Source: Cliona cf. orientalis (Eukaryota > Porifera > Demospongiae > Clionaida > Clionaidae). From it: a stretch of 64,000 nucleotides of DNA. Made by a program: the position numbers and the translations under genes. The DNA is taken from contig OZ005703.1 in the NCBI GenBank assembly GCA_963930775.1, forward strand, positions 7,998,001-8,062,000, written 5' to 3'. Each line of letters begins with the position of its first letter. The stretch's first letter is position 1. The notes beneath the pieces are model-generated. The model was not told the origin of the DNA. It made no database searches and saw only the letters and a list, made by a program, of their open reading frames with translations. Shown here one piece after another: positions 1 through 11,100 of the stretch.

Positions 1-651
1 GCAGTTTGTCGATGTGTCCCAGTTCGAATTTATGGCGGCGTATCCATGAGGGACTCTGGACGTAGTCTCTGAGTTGTTCATTATTATCTCCCCAGTAACA
101 ATTTACTTTTCTGTGGTTATGAGGTAATTATAGTGTAATTATGATGAAACCTATGGTGTAATCTATGAGGTAATTATGAGAAAATTCAGGGCCTCGCTGG
201 AGCCTTTCTGAGACTTGAAAATCAGTAAATATGTAGAGTATCTTACGCGTGTATCCAGCGAATAGATTACAACCTGAGCGCTACTTTCTCTGAGAAGTAC
301 TGTTGGTTGAACTTCACGTGTTTTCTTGGCTTACGTAATGCCATGGATAAATAAAGCTAGCCTTGCGCTATATATAGCACATGTAGCACGCATCACTGCC
401 ACAAGGGGCTGGCCCGCGCGCGACTGCAGCAGCGTGACCAACCTGAAGTTCGGAAGGAATACTGTGTTGTCGAGTTCGTCTCTATGATTGAAGCATCGAA
501 ACTTGTCGCTATCAAGGTTGAGAGTCGATCTTAGACGCCATCTCCACGATTTCTGGGGCCAGCATCGATCGATGTGTACGCATTCTATTGACGACCTTTT
601 ACCATATGCACCATTACACTGTGCAGCTACTGGGGAGATGGTCAAGGGTTC
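1..651. other. Upstream flank without a recognised gene
   Basis: I see no supported gene here. A 122-codon open frame on the - strand (331-699) has no recognisable domain and overlaps the start of gene 1, so I do not call it. The stretch lacks the promoter module (ACGACC(T/A)TTACC box plus TGCGCATGCGCA palindrome) found upstream of most other copies. Similarity to the flank of gene 6 begins only at about 652. Confidence 0.5.
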
Positions 652-690
652 ATTAATAATAATTATTAGCCAATCATCGCAAGCGGCGAG

Positions 691-3600
691 ATGGCGCATG
701 CTGATGATTTCTGTCTGGGGCTACTGTTGCTGGTTTCATTGACTCCTAGAGCTCAACAAGGTAGCACTATACACTGATAGCAAGATGATCGATCCCTGGT
801 TCTATAATTATTATTTGCAATAATATTTTGATATCATGATGCCTATAGTTGGTGTCTATCTCAAGGTTCAAGGAGTGAAAGTACCCAACGATAGTCTGGT
901 GGATGTTGGTGATATCCTTTATCGCACAATTCGTGAACCAGAGTTAGAAGATCCCTCCAACAACAATGCCACACTTCATAATGCAGCATTGCTGTGTGTG
1001 ACTGACCTAGTAGAGTGTTGTGAGTCACCTCGTCGTGGTGATTGGTTTTATCCCAATGGGAGCAGAGTTGAGTTTGATGGAAACCCTGATAACGCAGTAT
1101 TTCGAGCAAATCGAGGTCAAAAAGAAATGAGAAATGGGCGACAATTTTATGGCTCAGTTCGTCTGTGGCGCAGATATAGTCCAACACAAAGAGGTCGCTT
1201 CCGCTGCGAGATACCCAGTGCTGCTGATTCTAATGTTAACCAGACACTCTATATTAACGTTTGTGAGTTTTATTTCACTTGATATGTTATAGCTAATCAT
1301 GATTTTATTGAGTACCTTACTCCAGTGGATTTTGGATTCCGTCATAATATTGACCCAGTGATCTTCTCTCCCTCCACTGGCTCCACTATCACTGCTGCTG
1401 GGCAGAGAGACTACTCACTGAACTGCTCAACCACTCTTTTTAATGCCAATCGCCTAAGTGTACTCTCTGATGTACCTCCACCAAACTTTCAGTGGTCCTT
1501 TGATGGCAGTACCTCACTTCCCTCTGGTGTGACTGCTATGCCAACTGTTATGAGCAGCATCAACTCCACTAGCGAGACCTACACCAGTACTCTGCAGTTT
1601 AGCTCTCCACTGAGTCAGGTTTATGCAGGGATGTACACATGTCAACTTGCACCTGGAAGACTGGAGAACAGTGTTATGATTACAGTGAATGGTATGATAA
1701 GACTAGTAGCACACATCTGTTAATGGTATATATTCTTAATAGTTCCACCCATCAATATCATGGTGACTGCTAATCTCAACACCCCCCTAATGGCGGGACA
1801 AACTGGAAACACTCTGACTTGTGATGTTTCTGGAGCTAGTAAACTTAGGCCAATGATAATTTGGACTAAGAATGGAAGGACTCAGACAGAGATTGATAAT
1901 TCAACAACTCTACCCTTCACTCCACTGAGCTTGTCACATGCTGGAAACTACACATGCAGTATCACCTCAGCCTTACTGGACCATCCAGTGATGGCTGCTA
2001 ACAGTCGAATGGTGGTCATTCAAAGTGAGTACAGTTAGTACAGCATAAGTATAATAATTATTATAGTCTTGTCGCTAGGCCTTTCCAGCTAAACTTAGAA
2101 ACTTTAGGCTGGGGGGAGGGGTGGGGCCCTAGGGATGTGGCTAGAATTTAACAAATTGAAATACATAATATATTAATTTCATACGCTAGAATTTATTAAT
2201 AATATCGTATAATACACTATTCCTACAGTCCCGAATCCACAATCCGTCATTGTCACTAGCAGCCTTGGTACCATGGTTCCTAATGGATCAGATGTTACTC
2301 TGACCTGTTCTGTGCAAATGGGTGAAAATGTACTTCCAGCTCATCTTGAGTCACTCATGATGGTGAATGCTTCAATCACCAAGCCAGATGGGACTGCAGT
2401 GGTTCTGTCTAACCCAGAGATAGAGGGAACAGCCTACAAGTTAACCACTCGAATAATCTCCTTTGGTGACAATGATGTTGGAAATTACACCTGCAATGCT
2501 ACAGTCAGGCCACTACCTGCAGTTTACCTCATTGGAATGGGTCAATTTGTGTCTAGTCCTTTAAAAATTGTAATAGGTATGTAAAAATTTGAAATCTTGC
2601 CCTATTCTACGTATGTGTGTATGTTTTATAATAGTATTCCCTACTACCCCTCCTCCTCCTATTCAACCATCCCTCAATCCAAGTGATAGGACTGATAGTA
2701 GCAGTGATAGCAATTCAGGTGCCATTGCAGGAGGTGTGATCGTTGTCATTATAGCGCTAGCTGCAGTGGGAGCCACGGCTATTATAATCTTGATATTCAT
2801 GTAAGTTTCATCACTGTAATAACAGAGACTAGTTCATATTAATATATCTGGCCTACTGGCACAGGAGAAGGAGGACGCACTCAACAGGGACTTATGAACA
2901 AACAGCAGCACCAAGTGTAAATAAATGGCCTCCTGTTTCTGTTGCGTACAGCAAACGCTACAAACAGGATGACATTGAGTACATTGGATTGGGAAACAAC
3001 AGCAGTAAGCACAGCTATATTCATATGATTAGAAACAGCCCTAGATTTAAAAAATGTTATTTTAAGAACCACAGATCACAAAGTGTCCCTCTGATACAAC
3101 CGTCATTGAGGGGGAGGGAGTGTACTTTAGGATCAAGGTGAGTGGAGAGCCACAGCCAACAGTGACCTGGTACCATGATGGGGAGCCAGTCAGAGCAGAC
3201 TATGCCCGTGAGATTGAGTCAGACGGGAGCCTGACCATTCCCTCCACGGAGCTGAAACACTCTGGAGTCTACAAGGCAGTGGCTGTGAACATACATGGCT
3301 CTGAAGAGAGGGAAATCAAGCTGATGGTTAATGAGGAGACAGGGGCTTCAACAGCCATTGCCGTTGGCGAGGTGGTGTTCTCCAGGCCCATTCCCATTCC
3401 TGAATTTGGAAAATATGTTGCTGAGCTTCATTCTAACTCAAATCAACCTTTCAAAGATCTCTACCAGGTTAGGCTTCAAAAAGAATTTCCATTAGCTATA
3501 GATAGATATCAGTTAGCTTCTTGTTTATTTGTGATCTTTAGTTTACATTCCACCTACATGCATGCACCTCACTTATTCACAACCCCTTCACTATCACTCA

Positions 3601-4246
3601 CAGGCTCTGGACACTGGAGAGGAAGGGCATAGTATTGAATACGCCACCAAACGTGGGACAAAACCACTCAACAGATTTGCAAATATTGTTGTTTGTAAGT
3701 GAAATTTATCAATATTTTGACCCACTTACATACTCTATGTACATTATACAATACCAGGCCTGGCCTTTAAGTCGTAATCATTGGGTACATTATTATTGTA
3801 TGGATGGCACTTCTTGCAGATGATGACAATCGCATTGCTCTGAAGCCTCTGCCTGATGTCAGTGACTGTCAGAGAGACTACATCAACGCCTGCTATGTTG
3901 ATGTACGTGAGTTTATTGTTGATTTGCCATTAGCTATTCAAACAATCACAAATAACTATAGAATGAGTTTTATAGCTTGTTTGTCTGTGTTCCCAAACTT
4001 ACAGGGCTACTCTATTCCAAACAAGTTCATGGTCACCCAAGGTAAGTGGGCATGGACAGTGTCATGTGATGAGTGTAGCTACATGGCCCCAATTCAAGTG
4101 ATTGACAGAGGTGGTACAAAGGATAGTTTCTGAGATTCCACTCTTGCGGCAATGCCTGATAGCAAATTTGGTTCATGATGGGATTAGCAGACATTAAATT
4201 TTACCTTCATCCACCGACTCGCATCATACCCTCCACAAGCACATGC

Positions 4247-4303
<57 letters not shown>

Positions 4304-7300
4304 CTGTGATGCTGCACAGCTGTGTGACTGTTTGTATGACTGTTTGTGCCACAATACGATGTCAATGAATGTATTTTTCATTACAAAGCAATGAAGGTTG
4401 CTTTAAAGTTTCTTGTATACAATAACAGAGAACTTTTGCTTAAACTAACCCCATGCTTTCAGTTAGAAGTCCATTACACTGACTGTGCACACATGCATAA
4501 TGTGATGACAGCTAGAGATGGGTTCTCAAGTAAACTTTGCCATTTTTGTTCAAAAAGGTTCGTTTGCACAAAATTGCTATCATTTTTTACTAACATCAAC
4601 AAGAAAATTGAATCAGCCAGCTCGATTACCAAACAATGAATTACATGGAATTTAGATATTAAAATTGTGTAGCACTGTCACTAGAATATTATATTACAAC
4701 AATAAAAACTTTTTTATCCACAGGTCCCCTGCCCAAGACAGTGGTGGATTTTTGGCGGCTAATTTGGCAGGAGCATCCCCCTACCATCGTCATGGTGACC
4801 AATGTGAAGGAGGGTAGTAAGATCAAGTGTCAGCAGTATTGGCCGGAGAGTGGGAAGAAAGATTTTGGACCTTTTCAAGTGACCATAACAGACCAGCAGA
4901 TCTTTGCAGACTACACCATCAGAATTCTCTCTGTCAAAGTATGATAGCTAATTTTTAATAAAATTAATTGCTATCTTTAATTGTATAGTTTGGTTCAGAA
5001 CGTTCCCACAAGGTGACTCAATACCACTTCACTGCCTGGCCTGATCATGGAGTACCAGACTATGCCACATCCATCTTAGCCTTCCACAGGAGAGTGAAGG
5101 CTCAGCACCACCCCTCCAGGGGACCAATGGTAGTACACTGCAGGTGAGAAAGATAGCTAAACTTTACCATAATATGATTATATGTTAATACCTTTTGGTT
5201 TTGTATGCATGCAGTGCTGGTGTGGGTCGCACAGGTACATTCATTGTGATTGACAACATCTTGGAGCAGATCTAGATAGAGAAAGAGCAGGTGGTGGACA
5301 TCCCAGGAGCCATCACCAAGGCCAGACAAAGAAGAATGAAAATGGTCCAAACTCATGTGAGTTCACCACTTTAAGTTCCCTGATCAATGCCATATCATCA
5401 TCAATCTCCACACATGCAGGATCAGTTCACATTCATCCACGATGCTATCCTGGAGTCAGTCACCTGTGGAGACACTCAAATCTCAGCAACAAATTTGAGG
5501 ACGAGAGTAGCTAAAATGAAGAGAAATGATAGCAAGAATCAACCTCATGGATTCCAGTACCAATTAAAGGTAAGTAGATTTTGCATGGCAAGGGGTCGTC
5601 ACCTCGCTTTTTTTTCATTTTGCAGATTTTGGCGCAGGTTTCTCCTAACCCTAAGGAGATTCACTGTAGTGGGGCACTCAACTGCCCAGACAGAAACCGC
5701 AGTGACAAATATCTTCCTGGTGAGTTTCCATGGGTGTCTATGTTATAGCTAATATCATAAATTGGGCACTTGGAGTATAAATGGAACCTTATTTCGGTTT
5801 GGTCATTTTTTGAAAAATGCGCCTAAAGTTTTCATATATCTAGCTACCAGAGGGTTAATGATCTTGCCTTCAACTTTTGCATGGTGATAGTAGATGGAAG
5901 TAGAAAGTTTATTGTGGTGTAGTTGTCACAGTAACGGGATCACATGACCGATCACATGGCCCTGATGTTACATACCCTGTGCGTGCCTTTCAAGGTCAAG
6001 CTGATTGCCCTGCAGTCCTAGAAAGAGGCTAAATGAGTCATTTAAGGATGCAGATGAAGATATTTTAATGAAAAGAATCATTGTATATTGTTATGACCAC
6101 TTGAGACAAGTTTACTGTAGCTACTTGTAGTGTACGTGACTATGCAATATTTATGTACATCGTCTATAATAAATGTGAATAATCAGCCTGTCATTGGGTA
6201 CTGGTACAACATATTAACTCAAACATCTGCCAGAAATTTCTACTCCATATTGGAGTATATCTGTGTAGAAAAGTGGTTATTGACCAAATCAAAATAAGGT
6301 TCCATTTATACTCTAAGCGCCCAATAATAATAAATAATAATTATGTTGCTCTTTTCAGCGGATCGTTGGAGGGTTATTCTAAAAGGAGAACAGCCTGACT
6401 ACATACATGCAGTCAATATCAATGTGAGCTTAGAAATGATATCTATGAACCGTAATGCAATAACTTAATGGATAAAGCTCTAAAATTGCAGTTGTGTATT
6501 TGCCCACTAGCTACACTAAATTTGGAATTTCCTATTGAGTTTTTGTATCAATGCAGGGCTACAAGCACAAGAGAGCATTCATAGTTGCAGAAGGTCCAAT
6601 GAAGTCAACAGTGAGAAACTTTTGGAAGATGATTTACGAGCGCAACTGTGCCGTGGTGGTGATGACATCATCCTTAGTTGAGGGAGGGCAGGAGGCCAGT
6701 GCTCAGTACTGGCCTGACAGTGGAATAGCTCATTATGGAGAATTCGCTGTGGACCTACTGGGAGAAGAGAAACTGCAGGGATTTGTGATTAGGCATCTCA
6801 GTGTCATGGATACAAAGGTAATAATAATATTATGCTGATACTATCACATGATTGACTATACACCATGTTAATAGCACTTCTATATTTAACGACCTTTACC
6901 AAATTGCATACCACATCATGGAATCAATATCTCTACCCCCCTCTCATTCTTTCTTGCAGACTCAGAAAGCTCACAAAGTTACTCAGTTCCACATCACATG
7001 CTGGAGGCCTGATGGTCATTGCTCCAACCTGAAGAGTGTCACTGATGTGATTGAGGAGATGACCAAGGTCCAGATAAGATCAGGCAACAAACCCATTGTT
7101 GTCCACTGCAGTGATACAGTGACTCGCAGTGGAATGTTCTGTGCCATTGCCACCACCATTGAGAGATGCAAGACAGAGGGAGTGGTGGATGTGTTCCAGG
7201 TCGTCAAGGCTCTACGAGTACAGAAACCAGGGGCTGTCCCCACTGTGGTGAGTGAACACATACACACACCTAAATTATCCGGGTTTTTTATGGGGGGATT

Positions 7301-7416
7301 ATGTGAACTTTACCTTATTCCTCTTTATGCAGGAAAACTACAAGCACATTTTTGACATGATTTTGGTGTATCTGGAGTCTTTTGATACCTATGCCAACTT
7401 CCAGAACATTCAATAA
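691..7416 (+). CDS. Receptor tyrosine phosphatase paralog 1 (in-frame stop in D1)
   Basis: Ig-ectodomain RPTP; its predicted role is removing phosphate from tyrosines beneath the plasma membrane. Exons by GT-AG junctions: 691-760, 849-1262, 1326-1691, 1743-2024, 2229-2576, 2635-2800, 2865-3004, 3067-3467, 3604-3694, 3820-3902, 4005-4041, 4724-4938, 4989-5143, 5215-5356, 5420-5569, 5626-5719, 6359-6423, 6557-6817, 6960-7247, 7333-7416. All phases join. Domain order is signal peptide, Cys-rich N-terminal domain, three Ig domains, TM, Arg-rich segment with IEYIGL, Cys-free I-set Ig, D1 and D2. D1 has WPDHGVP and [10 protein letters not shown]. Exon 14 carries 6 extra bases relative to all paralogs and these create an in-frame TAG at 5273-5275, about 20 residues after the catalytic loop, so full D1 and D2 are not encoded. 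The C-terminus reads FQNIQ, one residue longer than most copies. It is the near-identical twin of gene 6 but lacks that gene's promoter palindrome. It could be a decaying copy or a truncated receptor. Confidence 0.82.
2068..2150. repeat. Short G-rich repeat relic in intron 4
   Basis: A block starting near 'gtcgctaggcc' and ending near 'gtggctagaat' lies in intron 4. Related blocks sit in the same intron of gene 2 (about 9688-9752), gene 6 (about 36462-36542) and gene 7 (about 44034-44102), with a more diverged one in gene 3 (about 16016-16092). The ends look loosely inverted (CTAGGCC against CTAGCC). It may be a relic of a small interspersed element inherited with the gene; I cannot name the family. 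Confidence 0.35.
4251..4300. repeat. (AC)25 microsatellite in intron 11 of gene 1
   Basis: Fifty bases of uninterrupted AC dinucleotide. The orthologous positions in genes 6 (38635-38657) and 8 (52284-52322) are shorter, and genes 2, 3, 5 and 7 have only a few units, so the tract length varies among copies. Confidence 0.97.
5762..6324. mobile_element. MITE-like element A in intron 16 of gene 1
   Basis: About 560 bp present in intron 16 of genes 1, 6 and 8 but absent from the same intron of genes 2, 3, 4, 5 and 7. Its ends are inverted repeats: the left begins ttgggcacttggagtataaa and the complement of the right end begins ttgggcgcttagagtataaa; the match continues to about 31 bp. No transposase frame is seen inside. 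This fits a non-autonomous DNA transposon (MITE). The flanks are AT-rich (ATAA/TAATAA), so the target-site duplication cannot be fixed by eye. Confidence 0.75.
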
Positions 7417-7469
7417 TAATTAATGTAGCTAGCTATGTGACCCTCCCCAAAAATGTAACACTTATTGAC

Positions 7470-7903
7470 GTAGACTCTGGTTAATAAGCGCATGCGCCTA
7501 TAGCGGTAAGCGGAATGACAGTATGCGCTTAATAAAGGATATGCGCTTATATGGCACATAACCACGGCCACAAACGTTTGGGCATGCACGTGATGGATGC
7601 GAGGCCCGCTAGCACTAGCGCTCGCTCGATCGAGCACGTTAGCGTCTACAGTTGCCGCTGAAGATGATGAGTGCTGGCGATTTGTCGATCTTCTTGCATG
7701 ATAACGTTATTCGTGGCCATCATTTTTCCAAAGATACCTGACTCCAAATACTTTCCAGCCGGTCAAGGTCAGGTTCATAGAACGCCACGCCTATTAAGCG
7801 CATGCGCTTAATAAACAATAGCTTATGACAAGAAGAGGGCATGCGCTTAATAAATAATGTGCGCTTATTAAATAGCGAGGTACGCTTAATAACCAGAGTT
7901 TAC
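7470..7903. mobile_element. MITE-like element B between genes 1 and 2
   Basis: About 434 bp bounded by inverted ends: left gtagactctggttaataagc; complement of the right end gtaaactctggttattaagc. The interior contains several direct and inverted copies of GCGCTTAATAA / TTAATAAGCGC, often fused to GCATGCGC. No transposase is present. This looks like a non-autonomous DNA transposon with internal subrepeats. The second copy at 41819-42243 arose with the segmental duplication, not by independent insertion. Confidence 0.65.
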
Positions 7904-8053
7904 GGTAATTATGAATAATTTGTGGACTATTAATGCTACTGTGTAGCCATTATAAGTCATCATAGGCTACACCCTACCGTATTATCACTCATAACCATAT
8001 TATATAGAAAATACGTATATACTGGGGATACACGTATGGTTGCCGGCAGGAAT

Positions 8054-8066
8054 AACGACCTTTACC
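8054..8066 (+). promoter_or_regulatory. ACGACC(T/A)TTACC promoter box of gene 2
   Basis: AACGACCTTTACC lies 78 bp upstream of the gene 2 start codon. The same box recurs upstream of genes 3, 5, 6, 7 and 8, with a variant at gene 4. Gene 2 and its twin gene 7 have the box without the TGCGCATGCGCA palindrome close by. A transcription-factor site is inferred from recurrence only. Confidence 0.4.
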
Positions 8067-8143
8067 GATTAGATGATTATTTGAGAATTTGCACGGTACA
8101 TAAATACGAGTGAATACTCAGTTATATTATTATAGGTTGCAAG

Positions 8144-11100
8144 ATGGTACCGGTGCTTTCTGGTTGTAACTACAACAGCCTCTTCTCTCTGGGGCTATTA
8201 TTACTAGCTGCTCCACTAGTTATTGGAGGACAGCAACATGAGCAAGGTAACCATAGCCATGTAATATTATAGCTACTAGCCGCGGTATCAGTGTATTATC
8301 TGAGTTTTCAGGGTAATTATTTGTACTGGTCTGGTACATTATGAGCAAAACGTATCCAGACCTCTTTCAGAATCAAACATTATATTACTGATGATTGTGC
8401 ACACATGAATCATGGCATTATTCAGTTGGTGTCTCTCTCAAGGTTCAAGGAGTGAGAGTACCCAATAACAGTCTGGTGGATTTTGGTGACCTCCTCTATC
8501 GCATAAACTATGAACCAGATCCCTCAAACAACAATACAATGCTTCATAATGAATCATTGCTGTGTGTGACTGACCTAGTAGAGTGTTGTGAGTCACCCCA
8601 GCCTCGTGGTGATTGGTACTATCCTAATAGGAGCAGAGTTGAGTTTGATGGAAACCCTGCTAACAGAGTATTTCGGGCAAACCGAGGTCAAAACGAAGTC
8701 AGAAATGGACGACAATTTTATGGTTCAGTCCGTCTGTGGCGTAGATTTACTCCAACAGAAAGAGGCCATTTCCGCTGTGAGATACCTAGTGCTGCTAATC
8801 CTAATGTTAACCAAACCCTCTATGCTAATATTTGTGAGTTTATCATTGATAATAGTGCATGTATGGTATCACAAATTATGAAGAATAATTTCCACAGTGG
8901 ATTTTGGGAAACGTCTTGATCCAGTGACCATCTCTCCCTCCGCTGGCTCCACTACCACTACTGCTGGGGAGAGAGACTACTCACTGACATGCTCAGTAAC
9001 TCTCTTTCAACTCAGTCGTATAATCTCTCGGTCTGATGTACCTTCACCAAACTTTCAGTGGTTGTTTGATGGCAGTACCTCACTTCCCTCTGGTGTGACT
9101 GCTATGCCAACTGTCATGAGCAGCATGAACGAGACTAGCGAGACCTACACCAGTACTCTGCAGTTTAACTCTCCACTGAGTCAGTCTCTGCATGCAGGGA
9201 TGTATACATGTCGACTTGGCCCTGGAAGACTTATTAACAGTGCTATGGTGACTGTGGATGGTATGATAAGAATAGCAGCATACACAAATTCTCAGTAGCT
9301 AATGATATAATTATAGCTATAGATCTAATAATATTATTATGACAGTATAATATTTTCAATAGTTCCACCCATCAGAGTCATGGTAACTGCTAATCTCAAT
9401 ACCCCCCTGATGGTGGGACAAACTGACAACACTCTGACTTGTGATGTTTCTGGAGCTAGTAAACTTAGGCCAATGATAATTTGGACTAAGAATGGAAGGA
9501 CTCAGACAGAGGTTGATAATTCAACAACTCTACCCTTCACTCCACTTAGCTTGTCTCATGCTGGAAACTACACATGCAGTATCACCTCAACCTTACTGAA
9601 TCGTCCAGTGATGGCTACTAACAGCCGAATGGTGGTCATTCAAAGTGAGTACAGCTAGTACAGCATGCATGAGTATAATAACACAGTCTTGTCGCTAGGC
9701 CTTCGCAGTTAAAATTGGAAACTTTAAGTGGGGAGGGTCTGGGGACGAGGCTAGAATTTATTAATAATATCGTATAATACACTATTCCTATAGTTCCAGA
9801 TCCACAATCCGTCATTGTCACTAGCAGCCTTGGTACAATGGTTCATATTGGATCAGATGTTACTCTGACCTGTTCTGTGCAAATGTGTGAAAATATACCT
9901 TCAGCCCATCTTGAGTCACTCATGATGGTGAATGCTTCAATCACCAAGCCAGATGGGACTGTACTGGTCCTATCTAATCCAGAGATAGAGGGAACAGCCT
10001 ACAAGTTAACCACTCGAATAAAATCCTTTGATGACGATGATGTTGGAAACTACACCTGCAATGCTACAGTCAGGCCATCATCTTCTGCAAATTATCTCAC
10101 TGGAATGGGTGAACTTGTGTCTAGTCCTTTCAAAATTGTAATAGGTAAGTGAAAAACTGAAATCTTGCCCTATTCTACACCATACTCTCCTCCCCTCCCC
10201 CCCTCCCCCCCTCCCCCCCCCCCCCCCCCCCAATCAATCACCCCTCAATCCAGCTGCAGGTGACAGTGGTGGCAGCAATCCAGGTGCCATTGCAGGAGGT
10301 GTGATTGTCGTCATCATAGCACTAGCTGCGGTGGGGACCACGGCTATTATAATCTTAATATTCATGTAAGTTGCATCACTGTATCAACAGAGACTACTTT
10401 ATATTGTTATATCTGGCCTACTGGCACAGGAGAAGGAGGAGGAGGAGGTCAACAGCATTTTACAAGCAAGAAACTGCACCAAGTGTAAAGAAACACCCTC
10501 CAGTCCCTGCTGCTTACAGTGGCAACCGGCTCAAGCAGGATGATTTCGTGTACATTGGGTTGAACAATAGTAACAGTAAGTAGCATACTTACAAAATTAA
10601 TAATTCTGGATTTGGGAATGTTAATTTTACAGAGCCACAGATCACAAAATTTCCCTTGGATACAACTGTGATTGAGGGGGAGGGAGTGTACTTTAGGATC
10701 AAGGTGAGTGGAGAGCCACAGCCAACAGTGACCTGGTACCACGATGGGGAGCCAGTCAGAGCAGACTATGCCCGTGAGATTGAGTCAGACGGGAGCCTGA
10801 CCATTCCCTCCACTGAGCTGAAACACTCTGGAGTCTACAAGGCAGTGGCTGCCAACTCACACGGCTCTGAAGAGAGGGAAATCAAGCTGATGGTTAATGA
10901 GGAGACAGGGGCTTCAACAGCCAGTGCCATTGGCGAAGTGGTGTTCTCCAGGCCCATTCCCATTCCTGAGTTTGGGAAATATGTTACTGAGCTTCATTCT
11001 AACTCAAATCAACCTTTCAAAGATCTCTACCAGGTAGGCCTTCATGAAGCTGCTTGTTTATTTGTGATCTTTAGTTTTCATTCCACCTACATGCATGCAC

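Larger units (their letters stand above)
7417..8143. other. Spacer between genes 1 and 2
   Basis: No gene is seen. It holds the MITE-like element B (7470-7903) and, just before gene 2, an AACGACCTTTACC box (8054-8066). A 75-codon frame on the - strand at 7410-7637 lies within the repeat and is not credible. The spacer is duplicated at 41766-42489. Confidence 0.7.
652..9939 (+). repeat. Segmental duplication, left copy (gene 1 and 5' part of gene 2)
   Basis: This interval is nearly identical to 35044-44285, about 34.4 kb away, through exons, introns and the intergenic spacer. The offset is 34392 at the left, 34384 after intron 4 and 34346 at the right, so only small indels separate the copies. 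Similarity starts just upstream of the gene 1 start codon and fades inside exon 5 of gene 2, around 9939. The two copies differ in (AC)n length, a few exon 4-5 patches and the lesions noted for genes 1 and 6. Confidence 0.85.

Noticed and set aside
331-699. 122-codon open frame on the - strand upstream of gene 1
   Set aside because: No domain or signal peptide, and overlap with the start of gene 1; it looks like chance.
3067-3467. Reading the exon 8 I-set as part of the ectodomain
   Set aside because: It follows the only TM helix and the Arg run, has no disulfide Cys, and no second TM separates it from D1.
7016-7267. 83-codon - strand frame recurring opposite exon 19 in every copy
   Set aside because: It is the antisense shadow of the highly conserved D2 exon; its recurrence follows from exon conservation.
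7410-7637. 75-codon - strand frame in the gene 1-2 spacer
   Set aside because: It lies within element B and its flank, with no protein features.
7480-7900. CRISPR-like spaced short repeats (GCGCTTAATAA)
   Set aside because: Units are too short, in both orientations and irregularly spaced, in a eukaryotic locus; better read as subrepeats of a transposon-like element.
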